Origin: Oricola thermophila
GTDB taxonomy: Bacteria; Pseudomonadota; Alphaproteobacteria; Rhizobiales; Rhizobiaceae
Assembly: GCF_013358405.1 (NCBI RefSeq)
Contig: NZ_CP054836.1
Span: 1,302,001 to 1,366,000 of the forward strand
Length of the DNA stretch: 64,000 nucleotides
Direction: 5' to 3'
The notes below the pieces were generated by a model, which was not told where the DNA came from, made no database searches, and saw only the letters and a list, made by a program, of their open reading frames with translations. Positions 52,598 through 61,567 of the stretch are shown piece by piece (the stretch's first letter is position 1; each line of letters opens with the position of its first letter). The translations under genes were made by a program, and so were the position numbers.

Positions 52598-53668
52598 ATG
52601 CGTAAAACCACCAAACTCATGCTTGCAACCGTTGCATCGCTCGGCATCGCCGTGCAGGCCGAGGCCGCCGATGTGAAGGCATGCTTCATCTATGTCGGCC
52701 CGATCGGCGACTTCGGCTGGTCCTACCAGCACGACCAGGGGCGCCTCGCCGTGGAAGAGGAATTCGGCGACAAGGTCGAAACCGCCTATCTGGAAAGCGT
52801 GCCCGAGGGCGCGGACGCCGAGCGCGCCATAGAGCGCTTTGCACGTTCAGGCTGCAATATCATCTTCACCACGTCCTTCGGCTACATGGATGCGACCAAC
52901 AAGGTTGCTGCCAAGTTCCCCGATGTGAAGTTCGAGCATGCAACCGGCTACAAGCGCGAAAGCGAAAACGTGGCGGTTTACAACTCGAAATTCTACCAGG
53001 GCCGTTACGTTCAGGGCCAGATCGCCGCGAAGATGTCCGAGGCCGGCGTGGCCGGCTACATCGCGTCCTTCCCGATTCCGGAAGTCGTGCGCGGGATCAA
53101 CTCCTTCATGCTTGGTGCGCAGTCGGTCAATCCCGATTTCAAGGTCAAGGTCGTCTGGGCCAATACCTGGTTCGACCCGGGCAAGGAAGCCGATGCCGCC
53201 AAGGCGCTGATCGACCAGGGCGTGGACATCATCACCCAGCACACCGACTCCACCGCGCCTATGCAGGTTGCGGCGGAACGCGGGATCAAGGCCTTCGGCC
53301 AGGCCTCCGACATGATCAAGTTCGGCCCGGAGACGCAGCTCACCGCGATCGTCGACAACTGGGGGCCGTATTACATTGAGCGCGTCAAGGCGGTCATGGA
53401 CGGCACCTGGGAGTCGCAGGACGTCTGGCATGGCATGGCCGAGGGCAACGTTGTCATGGCGCCATATACCAACATGCCGGATGACGTGAAGGCCATGGCG
53501 GAAGAGACCGAGGCGAAGATCACCAGCGGCGAGCTGGAGCCCTTCACCGGTCCGATCAAAAAGCAGGACGGTTCCGACTGGCTCGCCGACGGCGAAACAC
53601 CCGATATCGGAACGCTTCTTGGCCTGAACTTCTACGTCGCGGGCGTGGACGACCAGCTTCCGCAGTAA
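52598..53668 (+). CDS. BMP-family ABC transporter substrate-binding protein
   Basis: 356 residues with a signal peptide cut near VQAEAAD. No lipobox cysteine is seen, so it is a soluble periplasmic protein. The family motif GPIGDFGWSYQHDQGRLA near the N-terminus matches Bmp/Med proteins, which bind purine nucleosides or related ligands. The gene starts 74 bp after permease 2 with AGGAAG upstream, and a strong terminator follows. With the three preceding genes it makes one complete importer, most likely for nucleosides (inference from family). Confidence 0.93.
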   Translation: MRKTTKLMLATVASLGIAVQAEAADVKACFIYVGPIGDFGWSYQHDQGRLAVEEEFGDKVETAYLESVPEGADAERAIERFARSGCNIIFTTSFGYMDATNKVAAKFPDVKFEHATGYKRESENVAVYNSKFYQGRYVQGQIAAKMSEAGVAGYIASFPIPEVVRGINSFMLGAQSVNPDFKVKVVWANTWFDPGKEADAAKALIDQGVDIITQHTDSTAPMQVAAERGIKAFGQASDMIKFGPETQLTAIVDNWGPYYIERVKAVMDGTWESQDVWHGMAEGNVVMAPYTNMPDDVKAMAEETEAKITSGELEPFTGPIKKQDGSDWLADGETPDIGTLLGLNFYVAGVDDQLPQ

Positions 53669-53688
53669 GATCGCGGGAAAACAGATGG

Positions 53689-53714
53689 AAAGGCGCCTTC
53701 GGGCGCCTTTTTTT
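53689..53714 (+). terminator. Rho-independent terminator of the BMP-type ABC operon
   Basis: AAAGGCGCC (53689-53697) pairs perfectly with GGCGCCTTT (53702-53710) around a TTCG tetraloop and continues into T residues to 53714. The convergent gene stops right at its end. Confidence 0.93.
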
Positions 53715-54922
53715 CATTCCGTGAGCGGCCTTGCGGCGACGACGCTGCGACCGGCGCCTGACGCCGCCCACGCTAGATGAACGAATAGAACGGCCAGAAC
53801 GAACGGCGCCACGGGCACCATGCTCGCCATGAACCAGAACACGACCAGCGGAGACACGTAGACCGCGGCAAGTATCGTTCTTGACCATGGCGCGAAACCG
53901 TTCGCCATGCCATGCGCGACGGTGAAAGCAATTGCCGGCGCCAACAGGAACAGGTCGTAGTTCAGTCCGAACGGCGTGGCAGCCAGGGCTCCGACAAGCA
54001 GGAGCGCGGAACGCAAGTCCGGAGATGTGGCGCCGGCACGGCGCCAAATGCGGAAGACGACCGTTGCCACGGCAAGTGAAACAAATCCCTGGACAGCCAT
54101 GGCCGGGAGGTGTCCGAGACCGGCAAGCCGCAATGCGGCATAGGTCGAGATCATCTTGTTCCAACCGACAAGGCCGTCACGAAGCGTTTGCGACGCCATC
54201 GCTCCCTGTTCGACAAAAAGGAGCCACGGCTCCGTACCGAACAGCAAAGCGGACAGCAATCCGGCAAGGATGGCGGTCGCTGCCGCCGCCATGATCGCGC
54301 GCCAGTAACCGCCGGCCAGTAGGGCGAACGGTATCAGCAGCCCGAGCTGCGGCTTGAACGTCAGCAGCCCGAACAATATTCCTGCCAACACCGGTCGTTT
54401 CGGCAGCAGCACAAGCGCACCGCCGAACATCGCGGCCGAAAGAAAGGCGTTCTGGCCATGAGCGATCGTCAGATACGTGGCCGGGAAAGCCAGTGTCAGC
54501 AATGCCACCTCGATCCGTCGGCCGACAATGGTCATGACAACCCAGAGCGAGGCAAGGAAACTGAGAGTCATCCAGGCGGCCAGGGCCGCGTAGTAGGGAA
54601 GGGCACCAAACGGCGCCATGTAGGCAAGGTAGTGTGGCGGATAGAAGAAGGCGTAGAAATTGCCGTCCCCGAAGATCGCGTTCTGCGCTTCGGCGAAACG
54701 CTCTGCGTCGTAGGGTATCTCCGGCCGCCCGGCGAGGGCCTCCCGTGCCGCCACCCAGAAGCTGATGAAATCGGAACCGAAGGGCGATCCATTCGGCAAG
54801 GTGCCGCCATTTGTCGCCAGCACGTACCCGGTCGCAGCCACGGCTATGCCGAGCAAGAGCAGGGGATAGACAAGGAGCCTGTCCCGCTGCAGCCAGTGTC
54901 CTGTTCGAAATGCCTCGATCAT
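53714..54922 (-). CDS. GT87/DUF2029-type membrane protein (putative glycosyltransferase)
   Basis: 402 residues from ATG at 54922, with about ten membrane helices. A periplasmic loop after the first helix contains the acidic pair in GSDFISFWVAAREAL, and FFYPPHYLAYMAPFG follows; both suit the DUF2029/GT87 family, whose mycobacterial members add sugars from polyprenyl-phosphate donors. No glycan cluster is adjacent, so the acceptor is unknown. The frame is open upstream to 55222 but those codons are antisense to the cytochrome gene. Confidence 0.8.
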   Translation of the reverse strand: MIEAFRTGHWLQRDRLLVYPLLLLGIAVAATGYVLATNGGTLPNGSPFGSDFISFWVAAREALAGRPEIPYDAERFAEAQNAIFGDGNFYAFFYPPHYLAYMAPFGALPYYAALAAWMTLSFLASLWVVMTIVGRRIEVALLTLAFPATYLTIAHGQNAFLSAAMFGGALVLLPKRPVLAGILFGLLTFKPQLGLLIPFALLAGGYWRAIMAAAATAILAGLLSALLFGTEPWLLFVEQGAMASQTLRDGLVGWNKMISTYAALRLAGLGHLPAMAVQGFVSLAVATVVFRIWRRAGATSPDLRSALLLVGALAATPFGLNYDLFLLAPAIAFTVAHGMANGFAPWSRTILAAVYVSPLVVFWFMASMVPVAPFVLAVLFVHLAWAASGAGRSVVAARPLTE

Positions 54923-55040
54923 TCGCCTTGTGCCCGATCCCCCGAGTGATATCGTGACACTAGCGCCGCCGATTTTATTCGCGGTTAATTCAGGAAAGTC
55001 GCCTTGCGGGCAGACTTCCGGCGCAACGAGGAGGGTTTCG

Positions 55041-55361
55041 GTGCGCGGAAGCAGGACATTGGTGCCGTGCACGCTTGCGGTCATCTGGCCGCTCGCCGCA
55101 GTTGCCGACGATGCCGTATCGCGCGGCGCAGCAGTGGCCGACCAATGGTGCCGCCATTGCCATCCCCGAGCCGATGATCCCCCGGCTCCCCGCATGGCGT
55201 TTGCATTCGAGGACATTGTCATGCGGAAGGGCAGGGACCGCGACTATTTCAGCCGCTTCGTGCGGGAGGATCATTTTCCGATGACCACTTTCCGCCTGTT
55301 CGAGCATGAAAAGGACGATATCGTCGCATGGTTGATGGCGTTGCAGGACGCCCAGCGGTAA
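55041..55361 (+). CDS. Small c-type cytochrome (single CxxCH)
   Basis: 106 residues from GTG at 55041, which has GAGGAGG 7 bp upstream. A signal peptide (residues about 1-24, ending LAAVADD) leads to a periplasmic domain with one haem-binding motif CRHCH in VADQWCRHCHPRADD. The likely distal methionine lies in FPMTTFRLF. The C-terminal helix (EKDDIVAWLMALQ) is typical of class I cytochromes c. It stands 45 bp upstream of an FNR-type palindrome and the ppsA gene, and is divergent from the GT87-type gene. Redox partner unknown. Confidence 0.85.
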   Translation: MRGSRTLVPCTLAVIWPLAAVADDAVSRGAAVADQWCRHCHPRADDPPAPRMAFAFEDIVMRKGRDRDYFSRFVREDHFPMTTFRLFEHEKDDIVAWLMALQDAQR

Positions 55362-55405
55362 CCGCGCAGCCGGAACCGCATAAGGTGCCTGCCGGCGGCG
55401 GCGCC

Positions 55406-55419
55406 TTGACATGTGTCAT
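55406..55419 (+). promoter_or_regulatory. Candidate FNR/FixK-type box upstream of ppsA
   Basis: TTGACATGTGTCAT contains the perfect palindrome TGACA-TG-TGTCA. Against TTGAT-N4-ATCAA it matches 7 of 10 positions, so it is the weakest of the three boxes. Its centre is about 70 bp before the ppsA ATG. Confidence 0.4.
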
Positions 55420-55482
55420 TGCGACCTGCTCGCCGCGGTGCTCGTGTTGGTGCATCATCCGGCAAGAAAGGAAGATGCAGCA

Positions 55483-57879
55483 ATGTCCAAATCCGAGACC
55501 GTGATCTGGCTTGAAGACGCGAGCCGCAAGGACGTTCCCCGCGTGGGTGGCAAGAATGCCTCTCTCGGAGAGATGCTGAACGAGCTGGGATCCAGGGGGA
55601 TCGCCGTCCCGGCCGGCTTCGCCACGACATCAGAAGCCTATTGGCGCTTTTTGGACGCCAACGAACTCAAACCCGCCATCTCCGAGGCCGTGAAGGATTA
55701 CGAGGCAGGCCGCGTCACGCTCGCGGAGACCGGCGCCGCCGTTCGCAAGTTGATCCTGCGCGGCGATTGGCCCGACGATCTGGCCGGGGAGATCACGGAG
55801 TTCTACCGGCAGATGTCGAAACGGATCGGAAGGCAGGAAGTCGATGTTGCCGTGCGCTCGAGCGCGACCGCCGAGGACCTGCCCGACGCCAGCTTCGCAG
55901 GCCAGCAGGAAACCTACCTCAACATAAGGGGTGAGCGGGAACTGCTGGAGGCCTGCAAGAAATGCTACGCATCGCTGTTTACCGACCGCGCCATCAGCTA
56001 CCGGCAGACCAAGGGATTCGACCACATGCAGGTGGCGCTGTCCATCGGCGTCCAAAGAATGGTTCGTTCCGACAAGGGCGGATCCGGCGTAATGTTCTCC
56101 ATCGACACCGAGACCGGTTTCGACAAGGTCGTGGTCATCAACGCGGCCTGGGGATTGGGCGAGAACGTAGTCCAGGGGGCCGTGGACCCGGACGAGTTCG
56201 TTATCTTCAAACCCCTGCTTTCCAACGACACGCTGAAGCCAATCATCGAGAAAAGGGTCGGTGCGAAGTCGATCAAGATGATTTATTCGCAGGGTGCCGA
56301 GAAGACGAAAAACGTACCGACCTCCAAGGCCGAGCGCGCCGCATACGTGCTCGATGACGAGGAGATCCTGACGCTGGCCCGCTGGGCGACGGTGATCGAG
56401 GAGCACTACGGCTGCCCGATGGACATGGAATGGGCCAAGGACGGGGAGACCGGCGAACTTTTCATCGTACAGGCGCGACCGGAAACTGTGCAGGCGCAAC
56501 GCGACCAGAACTCCTTCAAGTCCTATGCCATCAAGTCCAAGGGCAAGGTCCTGACGAAGGGGCTGAGCATTGGCGGCTCCGCGATAGCCGGCCAGGCCTG
56601 CCTGATAGAAAGTCCCGCAGATATCGACCGCTTCATCGACGGCTCGATTCTCGTCACCGGCACCACCGACCCGGATTGGGTGCCGATCATGAAGCGCGCC
56701 GCCGGCATCATCACCGATCATGGCGGACGTACCTCGCATGCCGCGATCGTCAGCCGCGAACTCGGCCTGCCCGCCATTGTCGGAACGGGCGATGCCACGC
56801 ACCTACTTCATGACGAACAGGAAATCACACTCTCCTGCGCCGAAGGTGACGAGGGATTCGTTTACGAGGGATATGCGGAGATCGAGGAAAAGACGGAATC
56901 GCTTGCCGATATCCCGGAGACTAAGACCAGCGTCATGCTCAATCTCGCCAATCCGGCGGCCGCGTTCCGGTGGTGGCAGATCCCGGCCGACGGCGTCGGG
57001 CTCGCGCGCATGGAATTCGTCATAAACAACCAAATCCAGGTGCATCCTATGGCCCTGATCCGCTTTGACGATATCCGGGACAACGAGACCCGCGCGCGGA
57101 TCGAGGAACTGACCCGCGACTACGACGACAAGTCGGAATATTTCGTCGACAAGCTGGCGCGCGGTCTCGCCCGCATCGCCGCCACCGTATATCCGAAGCC
57201 TGTCATCGTTCGAATGAGCGATTTCAAGACCAACGAGTATGCGGGACTTCTCGGCGGCGCCGATTTCGAGCCGAAGGAGGAAAACCCAATGCTCGGCTTC
57301 CGTGGCGCATCGCGTTACTATTCGGATGCCTACAAGCCGGGCTTTGCGCTGGAATGCCGCGCGATGGCACGTCTCCGCAACGAACTGGGTTTCGACAATG
57401 TCATAATGATGATCCCGTTCTGCCGCTCGGTCGACGAGGCGGACAAGGTGCTCGCGGTCATGGCCGAGAACGGCCTCAAGCGCGGCGAGAACGGCTTGGA
57501 AGTCTATGTGATGTGCGAGATCCCGTCCAACGTGATCCTGGCGAAGGAATTTGCCACGCGTTTCGACGGCTTTTCCATCGGTTCCAACGATCTTACGCAG
57601 CTTACCCTCGGTGTCGATCGCGACTCCGATAGGCTGTCCGGCCTGTTCGACGAGCAGGACGAGGCCGTGAAGTGGATGATCTCCAATGTCATACGCGAAG
57701 CCCATGCCGCCGGCGCCAAGGTGGGCCTTTGCGGCCAGGCGCCGAGCGATCATCCGGAATTTGCCGAGTTCCTGGTCGAGTGCGGTATTGACTCCATGTC
57801 GGTGACGCCGGACAGCTTCATTGCGGTCAAGAAAAGAGTCGCCAAGGCGGAATCGGAGAAGAAGGGGGGCGCCGCCTGA
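55483..57879 (+). CDS. ppsA: Phosphoenolpyruvate synthase
   Basis: Makes PEP from pyruvate, ATP and water (products AMP and phosphate). 798 residues from ATG 55483, close to the 792 of E. coli PpsA. The N-terminal ATP-grasp domain carries GKNASLGEML and VAVRSSATAEDLPDASFAGQ; the phosphohistidine is H419 in GGRTSHAAIVSRE; the C-terminal PEP domain has the catalytic Cys at 750 in GLCGQAPSD. A pfkB gene follows after 46 bp. An FNR-type box lies upstream. The frame continues 24 codons before the ATG, but without family likeness. Confidence 0.95.
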   Translation: MSKSETVIWLEDASRKDVPRVGGKNASLGEMLNELGSRGIAVPAGFATTSEAYWRFLDANELKPAISEAVKDYEAGRVTLAETGAAVRKLILRGDWPDDLAGEITEFYRQMSKRIGRQEVDVAVRSSATAEDLPDASFAGQQETYLNIRGERELLEACKKCYASLFTDRAISYRQTKGFDHMQVALSIGVQRMVRSDKGGSGVMFSIDTETGFDKVVVINAAWGLGENVVQGAVDPDEFVIFKPLLSNDTLKPIIEKRVGAKSIKMIYSQGAEKTKNVPTSKAERAAYVLDDEEILTLARWATVIEEHYGCPMDMEWAKDGETGELFIVQARPETVQAQRDQNSFKSYAIKSKGKVLTKGLSIGGSAIAGQACLIESPADIDRFIDGSILVTGTTDPDWVPIMKRAAGIITDHGGRTSHAAIVSRELGLPAIVGTGDATHLLHDEQEITLSCAEGDEGFVYEGYAEIEEKTESLADIPETKTSVMLNLANPAAAFRWWQIPADGVGLARMEFVINNQIQVHPMALIRFDDIRDNETRARIEELTRDYDDKSEYFVDKLARGLARIAATVYPKPVIVRMSDFKTNEYAGLLGGADFEPKEENPMLGFRGASRYYSDAYKPGFALECRAMARLRNELGFDNVIMMIPFCRSVDEADKVLAVMAENGLKRGENGLEVYVMCEIPSNVILAKEFATRFDGFSIGSNDLTQLTLGVDRDSDRLSGLFDEQDEAVKWMISNVIREAHAAGAKVGLCGQAPSDHPEFAEFLVECGIDSMSVTPDSFIAVKKRVAKAESEKKGGAA

Positions 57880-57925
57880 CGGCGCCCGTCATCGCGAACG
57901 GGAAAGACAAGGAGCCGACGGTTTC

Positions 57926-58864
57926 ATGCAAAAGCGCATACTGGCAATCGCGTTGAACCCCGCAATCGACGTCAGCTGCGACGCAGAACATGTCCGTCCG
58001 ACGCTCAAGACCCGAACCGCGAACCAGAAGCACTATGCCGGGGGCGGGGGCGCCAATGTCGCCCGCGTCATCGCGGAGCTCGGCGGGAGGGCGGAACTGG
58101 TATACCTGTCCGGCGGCATATCCGGCCCGTTATACGACAGCCTGCTGGACCAGTACGACATTGTCCGGCATCGCATTGAGATGGCCGGGTCCAACCGCAT
58201 CGCGCTGATGGTGCACGAGACCAGCACCAATTTCGAGTACCGCTTCGTACCGGAAGGCCCCACGGTTTCGCCGGAAGAGCTTTTGCCGGTCCATGATTTC
58301 GTCGAGAACTTCGAAGGCGACTACATCGTCGCCAGCGGCAGCCTCCCCCTCGGTGCGCCGCCCGACACCTACCGGCGGATGGCTGACACCGCGCGACGGA
58401 AGAACATCCGTTTCGTGCTCGACACGTCGGGCGAGGCCCTGCGGCAGACCGTCGATCACGCCGAGATATTCCTGCTCAAGCCGAGCATGAGCGAGCTCGA
58501 GAAGCTCGTCGGCGAGCGGCTGGACGAGCGAATTGCCTGCGAGGCCGCGTCCGAGCTCGTTCGCCGCGGATCCGTGCAAAACATCGCTCTGTCGATGGGC
58601 AAGGCGGGCGCCATCCTCGTCAATGCAGATGGCATGGTGCGGATGCGTTCGGTCCACGTGCGCGAGGCATCCGCCGTCGGAGCAGGCGACAGCTTCGTTG
58701 CCGGCATGGTTTGGTGGCTTTCACAGGGCCATCCCGTTATCGAGGCCTTCCGCTTCGGTATTGCGGCCGGTTCGGCCGCCGTCATGACCCCCGGAACCGA
58801 ACTGTGCCGCCGCGAGGACGTATTTGCCCTGTACGAGAACGGCGTGACCAGCGTACACGGTTGA
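57926..58864 (+). CDS. PfkB-family sugar-phosphate kinase (1-phosphofructokinase / Pfk-2 type)
   Basis: 312 residues of the ribokinase fold. Near the N-terminus ALNPAIDVSCD resembles the 1-phosphofructokinase/tagatose-6-P kinase group, and the glycine-rich AGGGGANVARVIAELGG binds substrate. The catalytic base is D255 in SAVGAGDSFVAG. It could phosphorylate fructose 6-phosphate (Pfk-2 type) or fructose 1-phosphate; with no fructose PTS genes nearby the former seems more likely. Same strand as ppsA, 46 bp downstream, probably one operon. It ends one base before the glk stop. Confidence 0.88.
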   Translation: MQKRILAIALNPAIDVSCDAEHVRPTLKTRTANQKHYAGGGGANVARVIAELGGRAELVYLSGGISGPLYDSLLDQYDIVRHRIEMAGSNRIALMVHETSTNFEYRFVPEGPTVSPEELLPVHDFVENFEGDYIVASGSLPLGAPPDTYRRMADTARRKNIRFVLDTSGEALRQTVDHAEIFLLKPSMSELEKLVGERLDERIACEAASELVRRGSVQNIALSMGKAGAILVNADGMVRMRSVHVREASAVGAGDSFVAGMVWWLSQGHPVIEAFRFGIAAGSAAVMTPGTELCRREDVFALYENGVTSVHG

Positions 58865-58865
58865 T

Positions 58866-59846
58866 TTAGCCGGCCGGTGCCATCGGAAAGCGATTGGAGA
58901 CCGCCACCGCGGCGCCGCGCAGGCCGGCGTCGGGCGCTGTCAGCGCGAAAACCGGTATATCTTGCAGGAAGCGCGACATCCGGCCCTTGTTGTTGAAGCT
59001 CGCCCGAAAACGGTCTTTCTCGAGAATGTCCAGTATCTTGGGTGTGATCCCCCCGGCGATATAGACACCGCCACGCGCGCCGTGAACGAGCGCCATGTCG
59101 CCGGCCACGCGCGCGAGGATATCCGAAAACACCTCGATGGTCTTCCTTGCCCGCCCGTCTTCTTCGTCATCGGCGAATGCTCGCCGGACAATCTCGATCG
59201 CGGTGGCGTCGTCACCACTTTCTCCTTCAGCCTCTGCCAATGCACCGTGGATCGCCTCGATACCGCGTCCCGACAGGACTGCCTGCAGCGGCGCATGGCC
59301 GTTTTCGTCGACCACGCGCTCGAGTATCGTCATTTCCATGTCGTTGCGGGCCGCGAACGACATGTGCCCGGCTTCGCCGGCAACCGGCACCCAGGCCTTC
59401 CCATGACGAACGAGGCCGGCGCAACCGAAGCCGCTTCCCGGTCCCAGGACGATCAAGGGTGCGTATTCCACCGGACTGCCGCCGCCGAGGCGGTGTTTGT
59501 CGTGCTCCTTCAGATAAGGAAGACTTAGCGCCAACGCCTCGAAATCATTGACGAAATGAATGCGCTCCGCCCCGCAGGCCTGCTGGACCTCCTTGCGCGT
59601 GAACGACCAGGGCGCGTTGGTCATGGTGATGGTATCGCCGATAACCGGAGCAGCAATGGCGAAGCCGGCAATGGAAGGCCGCTCGGGTAGCGATTCGAGA
59701 TAATGCGCAACGGCATCCGGCAGGGACTTGAACATGTCGGTCGTGAATACCGCGAAATGGCTCACTGACAATTCGTCGATGTCGCAAATGGCGAATCGGG
59801 CATGGGTTCCCCCGATGTCGCCGATCAGTGCGGTGCGCTGGTGCAT
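58866..59846 (-). CDS. glk: Glucokinase
   Basis: 326 residues from ATG at 59846, behind AAAGGAAAC. The Glk-type (ROK-unrelated) motifs are LIGDIGGTHARFAICD at the N-terminus, LIVLGPGSGFGCAGLV and GEAGHMSFAARNDME for ATP and glucose. It phosphorylates glucose with ATP. Convergent with pfkB (1 bp apart) and divergent from the phosphoribosyltransferase gene; an FNR-type palindrome lies in the shared upstream region, 93 bp from the glk start. Confidence 0.94.
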   Translation of the reverse strand: MHQRTALIGDIGGTHARFAICDIDELSVSHFAVFTTDMFKSLPDAVAHYLESLPERPSIAGFAIAAPVIGDTITMTNAPWSFTRKEVQQACGAERIHFVNDFEALALSLPYLKEHDKHRLGGGSPVEYAPLIVLGPGSGFGCAGLVRHGKAWVPVAGEAGHMSFAARNDMEMTILERVVDENGHAPLQAVLSGRGIEAIHGALAEAEGESGDDATAIEIVRRAFADDEEDGRARKTIEVFSDILARVAGDMALVHGARGGVYIAGGITPKILDILEKDRFRASFNNKGRMSRFLQDIPVFALTAPDAGLRGAAVAVSNRFPMAPAG

Positions 59847-59932
59847 CGGTTCGTTTCCTTTCGATTTCCGGGCCTTCCATGGAAGACGCAAACGACATGC
59901 TCCTATCAAGCCCGCATCCGGGTCGGTGCGGT

Positions 59933-59946
59933 TTGACAGACGTCAA
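59933..59946 (+). promoter_or_regulatory. FNR/FixK-type box between glk and the phosphoribosyltransferase gene
   Basis: TTGACAGACGTCAA is a perfect 5-4-5 palindrome of the CRP/FNR class (TTGAC-N4-GTCAA). Its centre is about 60 bp upstream of the ATG at 60000, a distance compatible with activation from position -41.5. It differs from the E. coli FNR consensus (TTGAT-N4-ATCAA) at one symmetric position in each arm. Confidence 0.65.
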
Positions 59947-59999
59947 TGAAACGCGAGATTCCCGGCAGCAGGATGTCCATTCAAGCTAAAGGTGCCGAA

Positions 60000-60686
60000 A
60001 TGCTTTTTCGTGACAGGCATCAGGCAGGCGAGCGTCTGGCCGAGAGGTTGCGCCGGATCGCTCCCGCGGAGGCGATCGTTGTCGCTTTGCCGCGCGGAGG
60101 CGTTCCGGTGGGCGAAGTCATTGCCCGCGAGCTCGGCTTGCCACTCGATGTCATCCTCGTGCGCAAGGTTGGGGCGCCCATGCAGCCCGAACTCGCTGTG
60201 GCTGCAGTCACCGACGGAGAAAAGATGCGGCTGACCGTCAATGAAGACATCAAGGCAGAACTCGGACTGTCGGATTCAGACATCGAGGCACTCGCCAACA
60301 AGCAGCTTCGGGAAATCGAACGTCGACGCGCCGTCTACTACGCGGAAAGCGCGCCGTTGCCACTAAAGGAAAAGACCGTGATCGTGGTCGATGACGGCGT
60401 GGCGACCGGCGCCACAGCCAACGCGGCCCTGAGGCTGATCCGCCAACATGAGCCGACACGACTGATCCTCGCACTTCCGGTCGCGCCAGCCGAAACCATT
60501 TCCGAACTCGAGCGTCATGCCGACGAGATCGTTTGCCTTTCTACGCCGCACCCCTTCCGCGCCGTCGGCGCGCATTACGTTGATTTCGATCAGGTCAGCG
60601 ACCACGAGGTCGTCGAAGCCCTGCGCCGCAACCGCGAGGAGACCATGAGGGGGCAGGGCTCGGTGCCCGGCGGAGCCCGTTCCTAG
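60000..60686 (+). CDS. Stand-alone phosphoribosyltransferase-domain protein
   Basis: 228 residues from ATG 60000, selected because AAAGG lies 7 bp upstream (in-frame ATGs at 59973 and 59946 are possible). The type I PRTase fold shows ALPRGGVPVGEVIARELG at the N-terminus and the PRPP loop TVIVVDDGVATGATANAAL. Proteins like this often sit beside universal stress proteins in stress clusters; substrates are generally unknown. Its stop is shared with the convergent universal stress protein gene (CTAG). Confidence 0.87.
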   Translation: MLFRDRHQAGERLAERLRRIAPAEAIVVALPRGGVPVGEVIARELGLPLDVILVRKVGAPMQPELAVAAVTDGEKMRLTVNEDIKAELGLSDSDIEALANKQLREIERRRAVYYAESAPLPLKEKTVIVVDDGVATGATANAALRLIRQHEPTRLILALPVAPAETISELERHADEIVCLSTPHPFRAVGAHYVDFDQVSDHEVVEALRRNREETMRGQGSVPGGARS

Positions 60687-61501
60687 CCGGCCATCAGGCG
60701 CGTGAGATCGCTTCGCCGGAGCAATGCCCTGGTAAAGCCGCCGAACAGGCGCTCGCGCATCCGGCTGTGACCATAGGCGCCGGTAACCGTGAGATCGGCG
60801 CCCTCCCGATCCACTATGTCGAGAAAGGCTTCCGGGCCATCCGCCCCTGTCACGACCCTGACATCGGCATCGATGCCGTGGCGTGCGAGATATCGTGCCA
60901 CGTCCTTCGGCCCTTCGGCCGGATGGCCATCGTCCGCGCACAGGGTCACGACCACCGTCTTCTCCGCGAGCTTCAGGAAGGGCAGGGCGCAGGCAACGGC
61001 CCTCCGGGCCTCGGGCGTGTCCTTCCACCCGATCACCGCGCATTGCGGATGGCGGAAGACAGCGCCTTCACCCACGAAAAGCACGCCCCTGCCGGCCCCG
61101 CATGCCAGATCGCCGGGATCGACGGAACGGTACCTGTCCCCGGGGTCCACGCCGAATGGCGTGCCGGATATGATGAGATCCGCGACGCGCGCATTGTCCA
61201 CGAGGGCGCAGGCCGGCAGGTCCCGGACAGCGCGCCAGCCGGAGTTGAATCCGTCGCCGGCAACGGAGTAAAACTGCCTCTTGAGGGCCGCAAAACGTTC
61301 CGCGATCCGCTGCTCGAGTTCCTCGCTGTAGGCATGGCTCTCCTGCACGCCAAGTTCGCTTGCGTGAACGGGCCGGACGGCAGCCGCAGTCAGTCCGATC
61401 AGGAAGGCATCCAGATCTCCGGCAAGATCGGTCGCGTACTGAAGCCGCGCATCATTGCTTCCGTCGAATTCCAGATGCACCAGGATAGTGGCGTAACCCA
61501 T
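60683..61501 (-). CDS. Universal stress protein, tandem-type length
   Basis: 272 residues, about twice one Usp domain. The N-terminal half begins YATILVHLEFDG, the second half includes CAVIGWKDTPEARRAV and ends with TVTGAYGHSRMRERLFGGFT, close to the ATP-binding pattern G-x2-G-x9-G. The first half lacks this motif, so at most the second half would bind nucleotide. Usp proteins aid survival in stasis and low oxygen. An FNR-type box lies about 73 bp upstream of its start. Shares CTAG with the phosphoribosyltransferase gene. Confidence 0.9.
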   Translation of the reverse strand: MGYATILVHLEFDGSNDARLQYATDLAGDLDAFLIGLTAAAVRPVHASELGVQESHAYSEELEQRIAERFAALKRQFYSVAGDGFNSGWRAVRDLPACALVDNARVADLIISGTPFGVDPGDRYRSVDPGDLACGAGRGVLFVGEGAVFRHPQCAVIGWKDTPEARRAVACALPFLKLAEKTVVVTLCADDGHPAEGPKDVARYLARHGIDADVRVVTGADGPEAFLDIVDREGADLTVTGAYGHSRMRERLFGGFTRALLRRSDLTRLMAG

Positions 61502-61567
61502 CAGCGTCTCCTCCGGATCGGAAATCCTTGATAAAGGAAAGCCTCCTGCCAGCCAGCCTCATCTGCA

